From Saprospiraceae bacterium (GTDB taxonomy: Bacteria; Bacteroidota; Bacteroidia; Chitinophagales; Saprospiraceae), in NCBI GenBank assembly GCA_013214355.1, contig JABSSL010000027.1:1-61272 (forward strand): DNA of 61,272 bases. The letters run 5' to 3'. The position numbers were made by a program, and so were the translations under genes. The first letter of the stretch is position 1. Each line of letters starts with the position of its first letter. Positions 1 to 7,995 of the stretch are shown here, piece by piece. The notes under the pieces are model-generated. The model was not told the DNA's origin and did not search any database. It was given only the letters and a program-made list of their open reading frames with translations.

Positions 1-21
1 TAAGTAGTGCGACAAAAGAAT

Positions 22-654
22 TCATGTATTCTGAAGTTCTTTGAAATTAATGCAAAACTCAGTGCCAAAATGAGTTAATATTTCTTTGACAGCTTTGACC
101 ATTGTACGGCGAGAGAAAAAGTGTTTAGGCTTAAGCCATTCATACTTGATTTTTCGCCACAATATCTCGATCCGGTTCAAGTGAGGACTATAAGTTGGCA
201 AGAAGAAGATATAGACATCTTGTTGTTGCCAAGCCTCGATTTGTGCATACAGTAACTCACAGCGGTGAAATGGAGCATTGTCTAGTACGATCACTGTTGG
301 CTTATCTACCGTTTGGATAAAGTCATTGATACATTTACAGACAAATTCTCCATTGACATTGTCCTCCGTACAATAGCTGGTCAACCGATTGTCCAGAGCT
401 AGAAATCCTAAGACATTGAGCCGTTTAGCGTCTCGGGGAACCAAGCGAACCTGTTCTCCTTTTTGCTGCCAACCATAGGGGACACAAGGTGTCATCCCAA
501 AGCCGGTTTCGTCAGCAAAGAAAAGATCAATCAGACCACTGTTAAAGAGCTTGATGAACTGGTTAAGTATGACTAGCTTTCGTTCGTATTCTTCTGGGTC
601 TCTTCGCTTTTTAAGGCAGAGGCGAAAGCGGCGCCATCGAAAACCGCACTTTTT
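22..654 (-). CDS. IS630-family transposase, DDE catalytic frame (orfB)
   Basis: This catalytic frame is open from the slippery site at 651-657 down to the stop at 22. All three acidic residues of the DDE_3 fold are visible: D in LFFADETGFG (codon 511-513), D in VIVLDNAPFH, and E in PHLNRIEILW. The first in-frame ATG is at 493-495, downstream of the first D, so independent translation from it would give a protein lacking one catalytic residue. The active enzyme therefore requires fusion with orfA by -1 frameshifting. No internal stop or deletion is seen. Confidence 0.88.
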   Translation of the reverse strand, partial: KKCGFRWRRFRLCLKKRRDPEEYERKLVILNQFIKLFNSGLIDLFFADETGFGMTPCVPYGWQQKGEQVRLVPRDAKRLNVLGFLALDNRLTSYCTEDNVNGEFVCKCINDFIQTVDKPTVIVLDNAPFHRCELLYAQIEAWQQQDVYIFFLPTYSPHLNRIEILWRKIKYEWLKPKHFFSRRTMVKAVKEILTHFGTEFCINFKELQNT

Positions 655-1043
655 AAAAAACGCTGAAGAGTCCTTCTAGACATCTGAAGGCCAAGCTCTT
701 GTTCAAGCTCTGCTCTTATCTTATCTAGCTTTTGTCGTTCACCTTTAACCTTGCGTTTTAACAACTCAACATGTGAGGGATTATCTAAACGCAATTTAGT
801 TGGACGGCCGCTCTTAGGTTTATCCTTTAGACCTTTGATACCTTGGGATTCCCATTGATTGAACCATCCGCGAACCGTATCTCGACCAACATCGTACAGT
901 TCCATCAATTGTTTGATTTGGTATCCTTGGTAACTCAATAAGATACTTTGACAGCGGATTCGGAATCGTTTAGTCGTACCTTGTTCAAAGCCCTCTTTTA
1001 ATTCTTGTTGCTGAGCTTGTGTTAATTCCTTGATATATCGCAT
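573..1043 (-). CDS. IS630-family transposase, N-terminal frame (orfA)
   Basis: This 156-aa frame carries the DNA-binding part of the transposase. It has a helix-turn-helix region near residues 10-65 (LLSYQGYQIKQLMELY then VGRDTVRGWFNQW), a second winged region, and the sequence TLQRFLK that leads into the catalytic domain. After residue ~131 the frame reads an unrelated tail and stops at TAG 573-575. The family continuation (GFRWRRFRLCLKKRRDPEEY) lies in the -1 frame. The product alone is probably a DNA-binding truncated form, as in other two-frame IS elements. The full enzyme would be about 340 aa, the usual IS630 size. Confidence 0.9.
   Translation of the reverse strand: MRYIKELTQAQQQELKEGFEQGTTKRFRIRCQSILLSYQGYQIKQLMELYDVGRDTVRGWFNQWESQGIKGLKDKPKSGRPTKLRLDNPSHVELLKRKVKGERQKLDKIRAELEQELGLQMSRRTLQRFLKSAVFDGAAFASALKSEETQKNTNES
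651..657 (-). other. Programmed -1 frameshift heptamer in the transposase
   Basis: On the minus strand the sequence is TTTAAAA read as T TTA AAA in the orfA frame, a canonical X XXY YYZ slippery heptamer. A -1 slip gives TTT AAA and continues as AAG TGC GGT, which restores the family sequence KKCGFRWRR. The position, exactly where orfA homology ends and orfB homology begins, supports a functional site rather than a sequencing error. Confidence 0.8.
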
Positions 1044-1116
1044 TAGTATCTCTTTTGATACTGAATATACAACTTTTCTTTTGTCGCACTACTTAAAAAG
1101 CTATTATAGCAATATA

Positions 1117-1160
1117 AATTAGGGCTACTCGTCACCTGGATGAGTAGCCCTAATTTTTTT
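1117..1160. terminator. Bidirectional rho-independent terminator
   Basis: A perfect 14-bp stem (AATTAGGGCTACTC at 1117-1130 with its complement at 1142-1155) encloses an 11-nt loop and is followed by a run of T on the plus strand. It lies between the IS630 element and the minus-strand OsmC-like gene and can stop transcription of the latter before it enters the IS. Confidence 0.75.
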
Positions 1161-1293
1161 TACCAAAAACCTTAAAACAAGGCCCAATTATTCCTACACC
1201 AGCAGAAGTCAACTCCTGCTAATAAACTCTTTTTCAACGAATTGAACACTAAAACACTTCCTACAACCAAGCTCTACTAAAGCAAGCTACAGC

Positions 1294-1776
1294 CTACGCT
1301 GCAGATGCTCCTACAAACAAAGTAGCTTCATGCTTTACTGGAAAATTCATAGAATTAGCAATAAAGCACAATTCATTCGCCTTTGCATGCAAACTATGGG
1401 CTAAGGCTTCTTTGCCCTGCTCCAAGATCTGAATGGTTGGACGAAGTGTTACTTCGGTAAAACGCCCACCTCCATCGGCCGTCTCTTGCATCTGTCCTTC
1501 CGCTTGATCCTGATAACTCACTACCGTAATACCAGCTTCCGAACAAAGATGCAGATACCACAACATGTGGCAAGAAGATAGCGAAGCTACCAACTGTTCT
1601 TCTGGGTTGTAGCGAGTAGGATCTCCACGAAAGGATGGATCTGACGAAGCGGGGATGATGGGCTTCCCTTTGGCTTCAACAATATGGTCTCGGGAATAGG
1701 CACGATATCCTTTCGTACCCTTACCCAAGTTTCCGGTCCAGGTTATTTTTACCTGGTAAGCATGCACTTTTGACAT
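1294..1776 (-). CDS. OsmC/Ohr-family peroxide-reducing protein
   Basis: This 160-aa protein has the OsmC fold length and its two diagnostic cysteines: C69 in LSSCHMLW and C137 in ELCFIANS. In the family these form the peroxidatic/resolving pair that reduces organic hydroperoxides with dithiol donors in the cytoplasm. The stretch NPEEQLVASLSSCHMLW is characteristic of the family. No signal peptide is seen. The gene stands alone, with a strong terminator downstream. It could be assigned to OsmC or to a related uncharacterised subfamily; the sequence is not close enough to Ohr to give a symbol. Confidence 0.88.
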   Translation of the reverse strand: MSKVHAYQVKITWTGNLGKGTKGYRAYSRDHIVEAKGKPIIPASSDPSFRGDPTRYNPEEQLVASLSSCHMLWYLHLCSEAGITVVSYQDQAEGQMQETADGGGRFTEVTLRPTIQILEQGKEALAHSLHAKANELCFIANSMNFPVKHEATLFVGASAA

Positions 1777-2177
1777 AGATCGGGCTTTTGCACAAATGTA
1801 AAATTACTCTGTGACAATTTATATACAATAAGGCCCTACCAATACATAGTGCACGTATTGTTGAGAATGTACATGAATGAGACCATGCCTAGTATGAGAC
1901 AAAGGCAGACTGAGCCATTTTACTACAAAACGCTTGTAGCAATGGGTACAGAAACTAATAATATAGGTTTAAGTGCTGCACACACCGTCAAAATCATATT
2001 GGATGTACTGGATGACTTGAATGGGTGTTGCTATTGAAAATGCAAGGTGAGCTGACGGACGCTCTCCCATAGTATGAGGATTATAACTGTCTTAGTGGGT
2101 GTTAAGTGTCTTGGTAAATTGAGGCTGGGATTCAGAAAAGAAGAAGTAGGAGATAAGTTTTTGTTAGTGTGACTGTG
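1777..2177. other. Intergenic region without convincing gene
   Basis: About 400 bases between the OsmC-like gene and the small ORF at 2178-2279. The open frame on the plus strand (1849-2037) has no family signature, signal or supporting promoter and looks random. I see no RNA gene or repeat here. Confidence 0.5.
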
Positions 2178-2279
2178 TTAGAAGTATTTGCTTCTACCAC
2201 GTGGTGCGGTGTAATCTGCCATAAGAATAAGCCCTCCACCGACAACAAAGGCTCCCATAGTAATGTAAAGGATCAACAT
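2178..2279 (-). CDS. Possible 33-aa single-pass membrane microprotein
   Basis: This small frame starts with ATG at 2277-2279 and stops with TAA at 2178-2180. It encodes a hydrophobic helix (residues ~2-20, rich in G, V, L and I, including GAFVVGGGLILM) and a short polar tail, YTAPRGRSKYF. The architecture of one membrane helix plus a basic C-terminus is typical of real bacterial microproteins and unlikely for a random frame, but I recognise no family. CAGCAGG just upstream is at best a weak ribosome site. It is unrelated to the OsmC gene downstream. Function unknown. Confidence 0.4.
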   Translation of the reverse strand: MLILYITMGAFVVGGGLILMADYTAPRGRSKYF

Positions 2280-2583
2280 AACCTGCTGTGCTTTTGTGAA
2301 AAAAAAAGATGATAGAAGAATATCTTATGTTCATGAGGGCATTGCTAAGTTGAAAAAAATAATCAGAGTTTCAAAATTAAAAATCTCTTTTCTCAGATTT
2401 TTTTCGACCCAACAATAATTGTAATACTCAACTTCTTGAAAGTTAGAGTAGTCAATAACTGAGACCGGATAAGTAGATATTATTGTTGCAATATATATAA
2501 CATTAACTCGAATGTGTTCAGCTTTATTATGTCAAGCTGAATTTTTTTTTTGATTTTCTAATCTAACCTATAGCATACATCAT
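2280..2583. other. AT-rich intergenic region
   Basis: Roughly 300 bases between the microprotein and the anti-sigma gene. It is AT-rich, with runs of A and T (for example 2300-2310 and 2540-2552). No gene or clear terminator hairpin was found. Confidence 0.4.
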
Positions 2584-3372
2584 TTAAATCGGCTGGCTAG
2601 CCAACAAATCTTGCACGTGCGGATGCGGGCTACCTCCTGAAGGCTCTAAGGTAATATTGAGACTTTCAGCATTATTGAGATACGCGATGGGCTGTAGAGC
2701 GTTATCCTCGCCCCCTTTACCTTGCCGCAATAAACCTAAATTGATCATTTCGCCTTCCACATCTGCCCAGATCTGAAATTCCTTATCAGGATTGGGAGAG
2801 GGTGGCAAAGTAGACATATCTAAAAAGGCCAACTTTTGTTCTGGATTCCAATAGACTACCACGGCTACATCAGAACCTGTCGCCACGCCAGGGAGTGTAA
2901 TTTTCTGCGTCGCAGCATGTCCTAAAAAGGCCTGAAAACGACGAGCCTCTGCTTCACAATCGTATTGTGTTTGTGCTAGCTCCTCCTTAGCAGCCCTCAA
3001 GTCATGTCCGAGACCGTTATTTTTGACCAGGGTAAAAGCTAGTGCAATGGTAGCAGCTACGGGCCAGAGGTAAGTCGTCCAGCTTCTCCTGGCCACTTTT
3101 GGCGTACCCGTACCGTTTGGCTCTACCTGTAACAGCTGTTCTGTCCCGTTGGCTTCGATGTCCCTCATTATCTTTGAACGGAGCCCTGTTGGAGGTTTTA
3201 TTCCTTGTGCTAAGCTATACTGTTCCAATGCTTCATGCATAGCATCCACTTCCTTCTGCAAATCAGGATGTTTGCGAAGCCATTTCTCCACTACTACAGA
3301 CTCTTCTTGATCTGTCAAGCCTAGAACATATTGTTCCAACAAGCCAGATGCTAAAAATTGTTGTTTATCCAT
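2584..3372 (-). CDS. Anti-sigma factor, RskA-type
   Basis: This 262-aa protein has an N-terminal cytoplasmic sigma-binding region (residues 1-95, with LEQYVLGL and the helix EEVVVEKW-like segment typical of Bacteroidota anti-sigma factors). One membrane helix follows at about 101-117 (YLWPVAATIALAFTLV), then a coiled stretch (122-150). The C-terminal periplasmic domain resembles the RskA/anti-sigma-K domain (GSDVAVVVYWNPEQKLAFLDMSTLPPSP... FQIWADVEG). It should hold the ECF sigma factor encoded 39 bp upstream at the membrane until a periplasmic signal releases it. The two genes form an operon. Confidence 0.88.
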   Translation of the reverse strand: MDKQQFLASGLLEQYVLGLTDQEESVVVEKWLRKHPDLQKEVDAMHEALEQYSLAQGIKPPTGLRSKIMRDIEANGTEQLLQVEPNGTGTPKVARRSWTTYLWPVAATIALAFTLVKNNGLGHDLRAAKEELAQTQYDCEAEARRFQAFLGHAATQKITLPGVATGSDVAVVVYWNPEQKLAFLDMSTLPPSPNPDKEFQIWADVEGEMINLGLLRQGKGGEDNALQPIAYLNNAESLNITLEPSGGSPHPHVQDLLASQPI

Positions 3373-3411
3373 ATACTACACTTGCATGCTGCGTCTTTTC
3401 TTTCGTTCTGG

Positions 3412-4008
3412 TTAGCCTAAGGATAAGGCTAGCAACAACGTCCAAAAGAAAATCCAAATCATTACTTTGCTTTCAATAAAAAGTTTTCGGAGCTCGCGAA
3501 GTCCAATCTTTACTCGTGACTTCACCGTTCCCAGGGGTATATCTAAGTGTTTTACCACTTCTTGTTGCGTGTATCCTTGAAAGTATACCAACTCTATTAT
3601 TCGCCGGTATTTTTCGTCTAAGCCGTCAACTGCGGTTTGTAAACCGATGTGCTCGGGCTTCTGCTCAACGCGCCAATCTTCATGATCATATACGGAGAAA
3701 TCCACTTCTTGGATCTTTTGGCGTCTTTTAAAAGCAGCTGATTTTCTAGTATCTAGGGCCGTGCGCCTAGTAATATTAAGTAACCAAGTAAACAAGGTGC
3801 CTTTTTTTTCATCGAAGGATGCGGCATTCTTCCAAATCTTAACGAAGGCATCTTGCAACACATCCTCTGCCAGCACCTCTGACTCCACGATCTTTATCGC
3901 GATACCAAACAGTGCTGGTGCATATTTATCATAGATAATCGAGATGGCTCGTTTATCTTCCTGTTTTAGCAATTGAATGATATCGGTGGTACTGTACTCC
4001 ATTGACAT
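3412..4008 (-). CDS. ECF sigma factor (SigK-like) with hydrophobic C-terminal tail
   Basis: This is a 198-aa RNA polymerase sigma factor of the ECF type. Region 2 spans about residues 20-88 (ALFGIAIKIV, AEDVLQDAFVKIWKNA, GTLFTWLLNITRR). Region 4 spans about 125-176 (LDEKYRRIIELVYFQGYTQQEVVKHLDIPLGTVKSR) with its helix-turn-helix. It is co-transcribed with the anti-sigma gene. Unusually, the last 17 residues (182-198, VMIWIFFWTLLLALSLG) are strongly hydrophobic, long enough for a membrane helix, where most ECF factors end soon after region 4. The two possible ATG starts differ by two codons. CAAAGATA at 4019-4026 (TATCTTTG on the minus strand) may be a vegetative promoter giving a very short leader. 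Confidence 0.9.
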   Translation of the reverse strand: MSMEYSTTDIIQLLKQEDKRAISIIYDKYAPALFGIAIKIVESEVLAEDVLQDAFVKIWKNAASFDEKKGTLFTWLLNITRRTALDTRKSAAFKRRQKIQEVDFSVYDHEDWRVEQKPEHIGLQTAVDGLDEKYRRIIELVYFQGYTQQEVVKHLDIPLGTVKSRVKIGLRELRKLFIESKVMIWIFFWTLLLALSLG

Positions 4009-4336
4009 AGATAGCTTCCAAAGATAGGTTAGTTAAATCCTCTGGTGGGATGATTAGTGGTCGATAGCGTTCAGACAAAACTATGGCTTCGATGAACGCA
4101 AACTCTTTCTCTCCTGCCATCAGATTCGGAAAACTAACAAGCCTAATCCATAAAAGTTCAGCGCAATTCAGCTACTTAACGAAGTTAATTGCCTTAAGTC
4201 TCTCCTACTTTTAAATTTTTTTCAAAAAAAATGATCCACAAAAGATCCAAACGACTCCTCGTGTCGTAGGTATGTCGATTTCAATTTAAAACCGGACCAA
4301 GAAATGCTATGAAAAAGGTCCACAAAATGTGCTTAC
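4009..4336. other. Divergent promoter region between sigma and FAS1 genes
   Basis: This 328-base spacer must contain the divergent promoters for the sigma/anti-sigma operon and the FAS1 gene. On the minus strand a TATCTTTG element (4019-4026) sits just before the sigma start. On the plus side I see no TAnnTTTG element, which is consistent with an ECF-type promoter for the FAS1 gene. I cannot assign -35/-10 boxes with confidence. Confidence 0.4.
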
Positions 4337-4906
4337 ATGAAAAAGTTAATGTTTGTTTTGGCAAGTTTGGCGCTTACTATTTTCTCTGCTCAAGGCGTAT
4401 ACGCTCAATGCAGCTCTAACCAAGCAAAAGCAGTTAAAGCTAGCTATACTACTGGTGCAGAAAAAGATGTAGTGGATATCGCGATCGGTTCTACTGATCA
4501 TACTACACTAGTGGCTGCTGTAAAAGCTGCAGGTTTGGTAGAAACACTGAAAAGTGATGGCCCATTTACCATTTTTGCTCCCACCAATGCCGCTTTTGAC
4601 AAACTACCTGAAGGAACTGTTGCTACACTACTAAAGCCTGAGAACAAAGGACAACTAACTAGCGTCCTTACTTACCACGTAGTAAATGGAAAATTGGATT
4701 CTGGTGCTGTTGTAGATGCGATTAAGAAAGGAAATGGAAAAGTTGAAGTAACTACCATTCAAGGTGGAACCTTGACGGCTATGATGAAAGACGGTGCGGT
4801 ATGGTTGAAAGACGAGAACGGTGGAATGGCAAAAATCACAGCTGTTGATTTGGAAGGTACGAACGGTACTATCCACGTAATCGACAGTGTTGTATTGCCT
4901 AAGTAA
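4337..4906 (+). CDS. Secreted fasciclin (FAS1)-domain protein
   Basis: This 189-aa protein has a signal peptide (1-23, hydrophobic core MFVLASLALTIFSAQG, cleavage near VYA/QC). A single FAS1 domain occupies residues ~43-187 with the hallmark blocks FTIFAPTNAAFDKLP, LTYHVVNGK and GTIHVIDSVVLP. FAS1 domains mediate adhesion or surface interactions. Placement directly divergent from an ECF sigma/anti-sigma pair is recurrent in Bacteroidota and suggests that this gene is a target of that sigma factor. A Cys just after the cleavage site (QCSS) is not in a lipobox. A terminator follows at 4965-5002. Confidence 0.93.
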   Translation: MKKLMFVLASLALTIFSAQGVYAQCSSNQAKAVKASYTTGAEKDVVDIAIGSTDHTTLVAAVKAAGLVETLKSDGPFTIFAPTNAAFDKLPEGTVATLLKPENKGQLTSVLTYHVVNGKLDSGAVVDAIKKGNGKVEVTTIQGGTLTAMMKDGAVWLKDENGGMAKITAVDLEGTNGTIHVIDSVVLPK

Positions 4907-4964
4907 TTTGTAGGCTGATTTTATTTAGTGACCACAGGGGAGCAGCTCCCCAAGCCTTGCATGA

Positions 4965-5002
4965 AAATAGCCTGAGATCCTAGCCTCAGGCTATTTTTTT
5001 TT
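4965..5002. terminator. Rho-independent terminator, convergent genes
   Basis: A 12-bp stem (AAATAGCCTGAG at 4965-4976 with its complement at 4985-4996) and 8-nt loop are followed by nine or so T on the plus strand. It terminates the FAS1 gene and lies in front of the end of the minus-strand oxidoreductase gene. Confidence 0.85.
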
Positions 5003-5016
5003 GCTTTGAGCCCCAT

Positions 5017-5994
5017 CTACGCGACCATCTGCAGCACCACATTGCCCACTTTTCTACCCGTATCGACATATACATGGGCCGCTACGCCTTGATCCAATGG
5101 ATACATTTTATCCATGATTATACGCAGCTTGCCTTCTGCGGAAAGCAGCATGATATCTTTTAGCATTTCTCGAAGAATGGGAACAGGCTGTAAGCCGGTA
5201 GCAGAAAATTTGGCTTTCTTCGTCCCGAAAAAATTAGTCAACAGCATCTGCAGGAGTAGCCTCACATTCAAGACCGGAGACATATAAACTCCTTCTTTCT
5301 TTAAAGCCGGTTTACATTCCGCAAAAGAACGCTTCCCCACGGCATCATAAATCAAATCATAGGTAATCCCTGATTGGGTAAAATCTTCCGTTTTATAATT
5401 AATCACTTGATCTGCTCCCAGGGATCTCAATAAGTCATGATTCTTTGCACTAGATACCCCGGTCACCTCCGCACCAAAATGCTTGGCCAACTGCACAGCT
5501 GCCGTTCCCAAACTCCCAGAAGCTCCATTAATCAATACCTTCTGTCCTGGCTTGACCTTACCAATCTCTCGTAGGAAGTTAAAAGAAGTCAAAGGGCCAT
5601 CGCAAAGAATGGCAGCCTCTTCAAATGATAGGCCACTAGGTTTTTTCATGATCACTCCTTCTTCCTCCACCCGTACATATTCTGCGTGCGCTCCAAAATT
5701 CAAGCCCGATTCACCAAATACTTCATCACCGACTTGAAACTGTTCTACTGCTGCTCCAATAGCCTCTACCCTACCCGCAAATCCAGTACCTGGTACCGCT
5801 TGTTTAGGTTTGAACAGCCCGGTCATAAGGCGCCCAAAGTAAGGTGTGCCCTTAACCAGAAACCCGTCTGCAGCCGTCACAGAACTGGCATACACTTTAA
5901 CTAAAACATCTTTATCTCCCAGATCGGGCTTATCAATTTCTTGGACGTGTAGTACTTCTGGCGATCCGTATTGATTTCTTACTAAGGCTTTCAT
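5017..5994 (-). CDS. NAD(P)-dependent zinc-less MDR oxidoreductase (quinone reductase-like)
   Basis: This 325-aa protein of the medium-chain dehydrogenase family has an N-terminal GroES-like domain (MKALVRNQYGSPEVLHVQEIDKPDLGDKDVLVKV...) and a Rossmann domain with the nucleotide motif INGASGSLGTAAVQLAK near residues 155-172. The zinc-binding cysteines of alcohol dehydrogenases are absent, which matches the quinone oxidoreductase/zeta-crystallin branch that reduces alpha,beta-unsaturated carbonyls or quinones with NADPH. The substrate cannot be told from sequence. It is monocistronic, 95 bp from the next minus-strand gene. Confidence 0.88.
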   Translation of the reverse strand: MKALVRNQYGSPEVLHVQEIDKPDLGDKDVLVKVYASSVTAADGFLVKGTPYFGRLMTGLFKPKQAVPGTGFAGRVEAIGAAVEQFQVGDEVFGESGLNFGAHAEYVRVEEEGVIMKKPSGLSFEEAAILCDGPLTSFNFLREIGKVKPGQKVLINGASGSLGTAAVQLAKHFGAEVTGVSSAKNHDLLRSLGADQVINYKTEDFTQSGITYDLIYDAVGKRSFAECKPALKKEGVYMSPVLNVRLLLQMLLTNFFGTKKAKFSATGLQPVPILREMLKDIMLLSAEGKLRIIMDKMYPLDQGVAAHVYVDTGRKVGNVVLQMVA

Positions 5995-6089
5995 GGCAAT
6001 TACACTTTGAGTATGATTAATAATTAATTTCTTACCTCAAAGGTAGGGGCGAAACCCCGGTCAAATCGTTCCAGTTTTGAAATCCGAAC

Positions 6090-7889
6090 TTATCCGTTTA
6101 CTATTTTTTTCCAGTAGGCACTAGGTGTCATGCCCATGGATTTCTTGAAGAAGGTATTGAAAACCGTTTTGGAATTAAAGCCGCTATCAAAGGCCAAAGC
6201 CAAGATCGTGAGGTGGCGTAAGGCAGGGGTTTGGGCTCTTTCTTTAAAAGCCAGGAGCCTATAACTATTGACGAATTCGGAGAAATTTTGATCAAAGCCT
6301 TCATTCAGCAGTTGCGAAAGCTGATTGGGGGGCATATTCATTCGCTCCGCCAGGGCCCGCAAGGTTAAAGCCGGATCAAGGTAGGGTTCTTGGGCCTTCA
6401 TCAACTGCTCCAATTGCTCTTTGTGTTGCTCCACTAGGCTTGGATCCAACAGTGACTTTTTGTATTTGCGCTTTTGAAAGTCAAAGGAAGGCTTATCTCC
6501 CAATATCTGCCGCATCACAGTTTGGAAACGGGCTTCTTTATGTAGGGGCTTCAACATGGGTTCCACATAAAAATAGACAATCAGGGGCAGGTGGAACTGT
6601 ACTGCTTTTTCTAGCCAGTCCAAGGCCTGGTCAAACTTCCCTAAGGCGGTATAGCAATGGATCAAATGGTAAATCGCGCGCTCTTTTAGGGGAGAATCTA
6701 AGGCATCTTGAATGATCGATAAGTAGTGCTCTGCCTCTTTTGTTTTGCCCAGGGCGGCATAGGCCATCACCAAGCCAGCTTCCCGATTTAGATCTCCTTC
6801 CAAATGGGCTGGGAGCTGATCGAAATACCTAAGCGCCTCCTGGGTTTTTCCCGTTAAAAGGAAAACCTGTCCTTTATAGAGTACAGACACTTTGGCATCT
6901 GCTTTCAACTTCCAGACTTCCTCAAAGTCCGCCAAGGCTTCTGCATAGTTTCCCTGACAATATTGGGTAAACCCCCTCAGATGATAATTGATCGAAGAAA
7001 AAGGGTCTATTTTTATGGCCTGTTGAATATAATGCATCGCCGCCTCGTAATTACCTTCAGCTACAATGATGGACGTAAAAGTCTGATAAATATCCACCAT
7101 CGGGCGTATCTCCAGTGCTTGGTGTAAATGCTGGTATGAGGCTGGTAAATCCCAGTGGAGCAGGAAGCTATCAAAGGCCATATGCAACTGACACTCTGCT
7201 AAGTTAGGATCCAGCGCAATCGCTTGGCTCAAGAACTCCTTTCCTTTAATAAAGCTTTCCTCAGCAGGCATGAGCCCCATAGTCCCCATTAAAGTATACC
7301 CAAGATGCATTCCAAGATATACCAATGGCGAGGTGCCCCCTTGTTGGATGACCTCCTCTAGGATAGCCAGTCCACTCTGAATATCTGAGGTACTCATTTT
7401 GAGCAAATGGTACCTAGCCTTGAGATATTGTTGATATTGTTCAACGGAGAGATTGGGTTGCTTTACTAACTGATCTTTTAATTCAAAGTGCCCAAGGTGT
7501 TCTCGCAGCCGATCAGCAATCAATAGACTAATCTCATCCTGTGCTGCAAAAATATCGTCTAAATCGCGATCAAACTTTTCAGACCAGAATGGATAGTCTT
7601 CGGCCACATCAATCAGTTGGGCGCTGATTCTCATCTTTTGAGCAGAGAGCCTTACGCTACCTTCCAGAATTGCCGATACTCCCAATTGCTCGCCGATCTG
7701 TTTCAAGGGAAGTTCTTTGCCTTTAAATAAGAAAGAAGAAGTTCTGGACGTTACTCTTATACCTTGAACCTTCGAAAGCGCATTGATAATCTCCTCCGTC
7801 ATTCCATCGCTAAAGTATTCATGTTCCCCCCCTTTACTTCGATTGACGAAGGGAAGTACAGCAATAGATTTAGTTACTGGTCTCTGCAT
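6090..7889 (-). CDS. AraC-type regulator with TolB/FlgO-like N-terminus and TPR sensor
   Basis: This 599-aa cytosolic regulator has three parts. Residues ~5-125 form the adenylate-cyclase-associated/FlgO-like module (SIAVLPFVNRS, YFSDGMTEEIINALSK, GVSAILEGSVRLS, FWSEKFDRDLDDIFAAQDEI). Residues ~150-470 hold TPR repeats (for example ASYQHLHQALEI, EAMHYIQQAIKIDP-like segments). Residues ~495-597 form a DNA-binding AraC domain with two HTH motifs (LRALAERMNMPPNQLSQLLNEGF; ILALAFDSGFNSKTVFNTFFKK...GMTPSAYW). No membrane helix is seen. It lies 106 bp downstream of a TPR histidine kinase on the same strand and may act with it. The ligand of the TPR region is unknown. Confidence 0.87.
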   Translation of the reverse strand: MQRPVTKSIAVLPFVNRSKGGEHEYFSDGMTEEIINALSKVQGIRVTSRTSSFLFKGKELPLKQIGEQLGVSAILEGSVRLSAQKMRISAQLIDVAEDYPFWSEKFDRDLDDIFAAQDEISLLIADRLREHLGHFELKDQLVKQPNLSVEQYQQYLKARYHLLKMSTSDIQSGLAILEEVIQQGGTSPLVYLGMHLGYTLMGTMGLMPAEESFIKGKEFLSQAIALDPNLAECQLHMAFDSFLLHWDLPASYQHLHQALEIRPMVDIYQTFTSIIVAEGNYEAAMHYIQQAIKIDPFSSINYHLRGFTQYCQGNYAEALADFEEVWKLKADAKVSVLYKGQVFLLTGKTQEALRYFDQLPAHLEGDLNREAGLVMAYAALGKTKEAEHYLSIIQDALDSPLKERAIYHLIHCYTALGKFDQALDWLEKAVQFHLPLIVYFYVEPMLKPLHKEARFQTVMRQILGDKPSFDFQKRKYKKSLLDPSLVEQHKEQLEQLMKAQEPYLDPALTLRALAERMNMPPNQLSQLLNEGFDQNFSEFVNSYRLLAFKERAQTPALRHLTILALAFDSGFNSKTVFNTFFKKSMGMTPSAYWKKIVNG

Positions 7890-7995
7890 GAACGGGTAAC
7901 GAGTGGTTAACTTCAGGACAAGATCATCCCTCCCAAAGCTAGAAAAAAATTAGCTCCCGCAATAGTGTACGGATCCGGAATAGAAAGACAATTGA

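Larger units (their letters stand above)
1..1095 (-). mobile_element. IS630-family insertion sequence, apparently complete
   Basis: The element is bounded by a perfect 20-bp inverted repeat. The left copy at 1-20 reads TAAGTAGTGCGACAAAAGAA and the right copy at 1076-1095 is its reverse complement. The outermost TA on each side fits the TA target duplication of IS630/Tc1-like elements, which leaves 18-bp terminal repeats. Inside are two overlapping minus-strand reading frames that form one DDE transposase by frameshifting. Identical ends and open frames suggest recent or still possible mobility. The window begins exactly at the left end, so the host sequence on that side is not visible. Confidence 0.93.

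Noticed and set aside
22-495. orfB as an independent transposase gene from ATG 495
   Set aside because: It would lack the first catalytic Asp at 511-513; the frame is open further upstream and joins orfA by frameshift.
1849-2037. 62-aa plus-strand frame between OsmC-like gene and the sigma locus
   Set aside because: No family signature, no promoter or ribosome site, and composition looks random.
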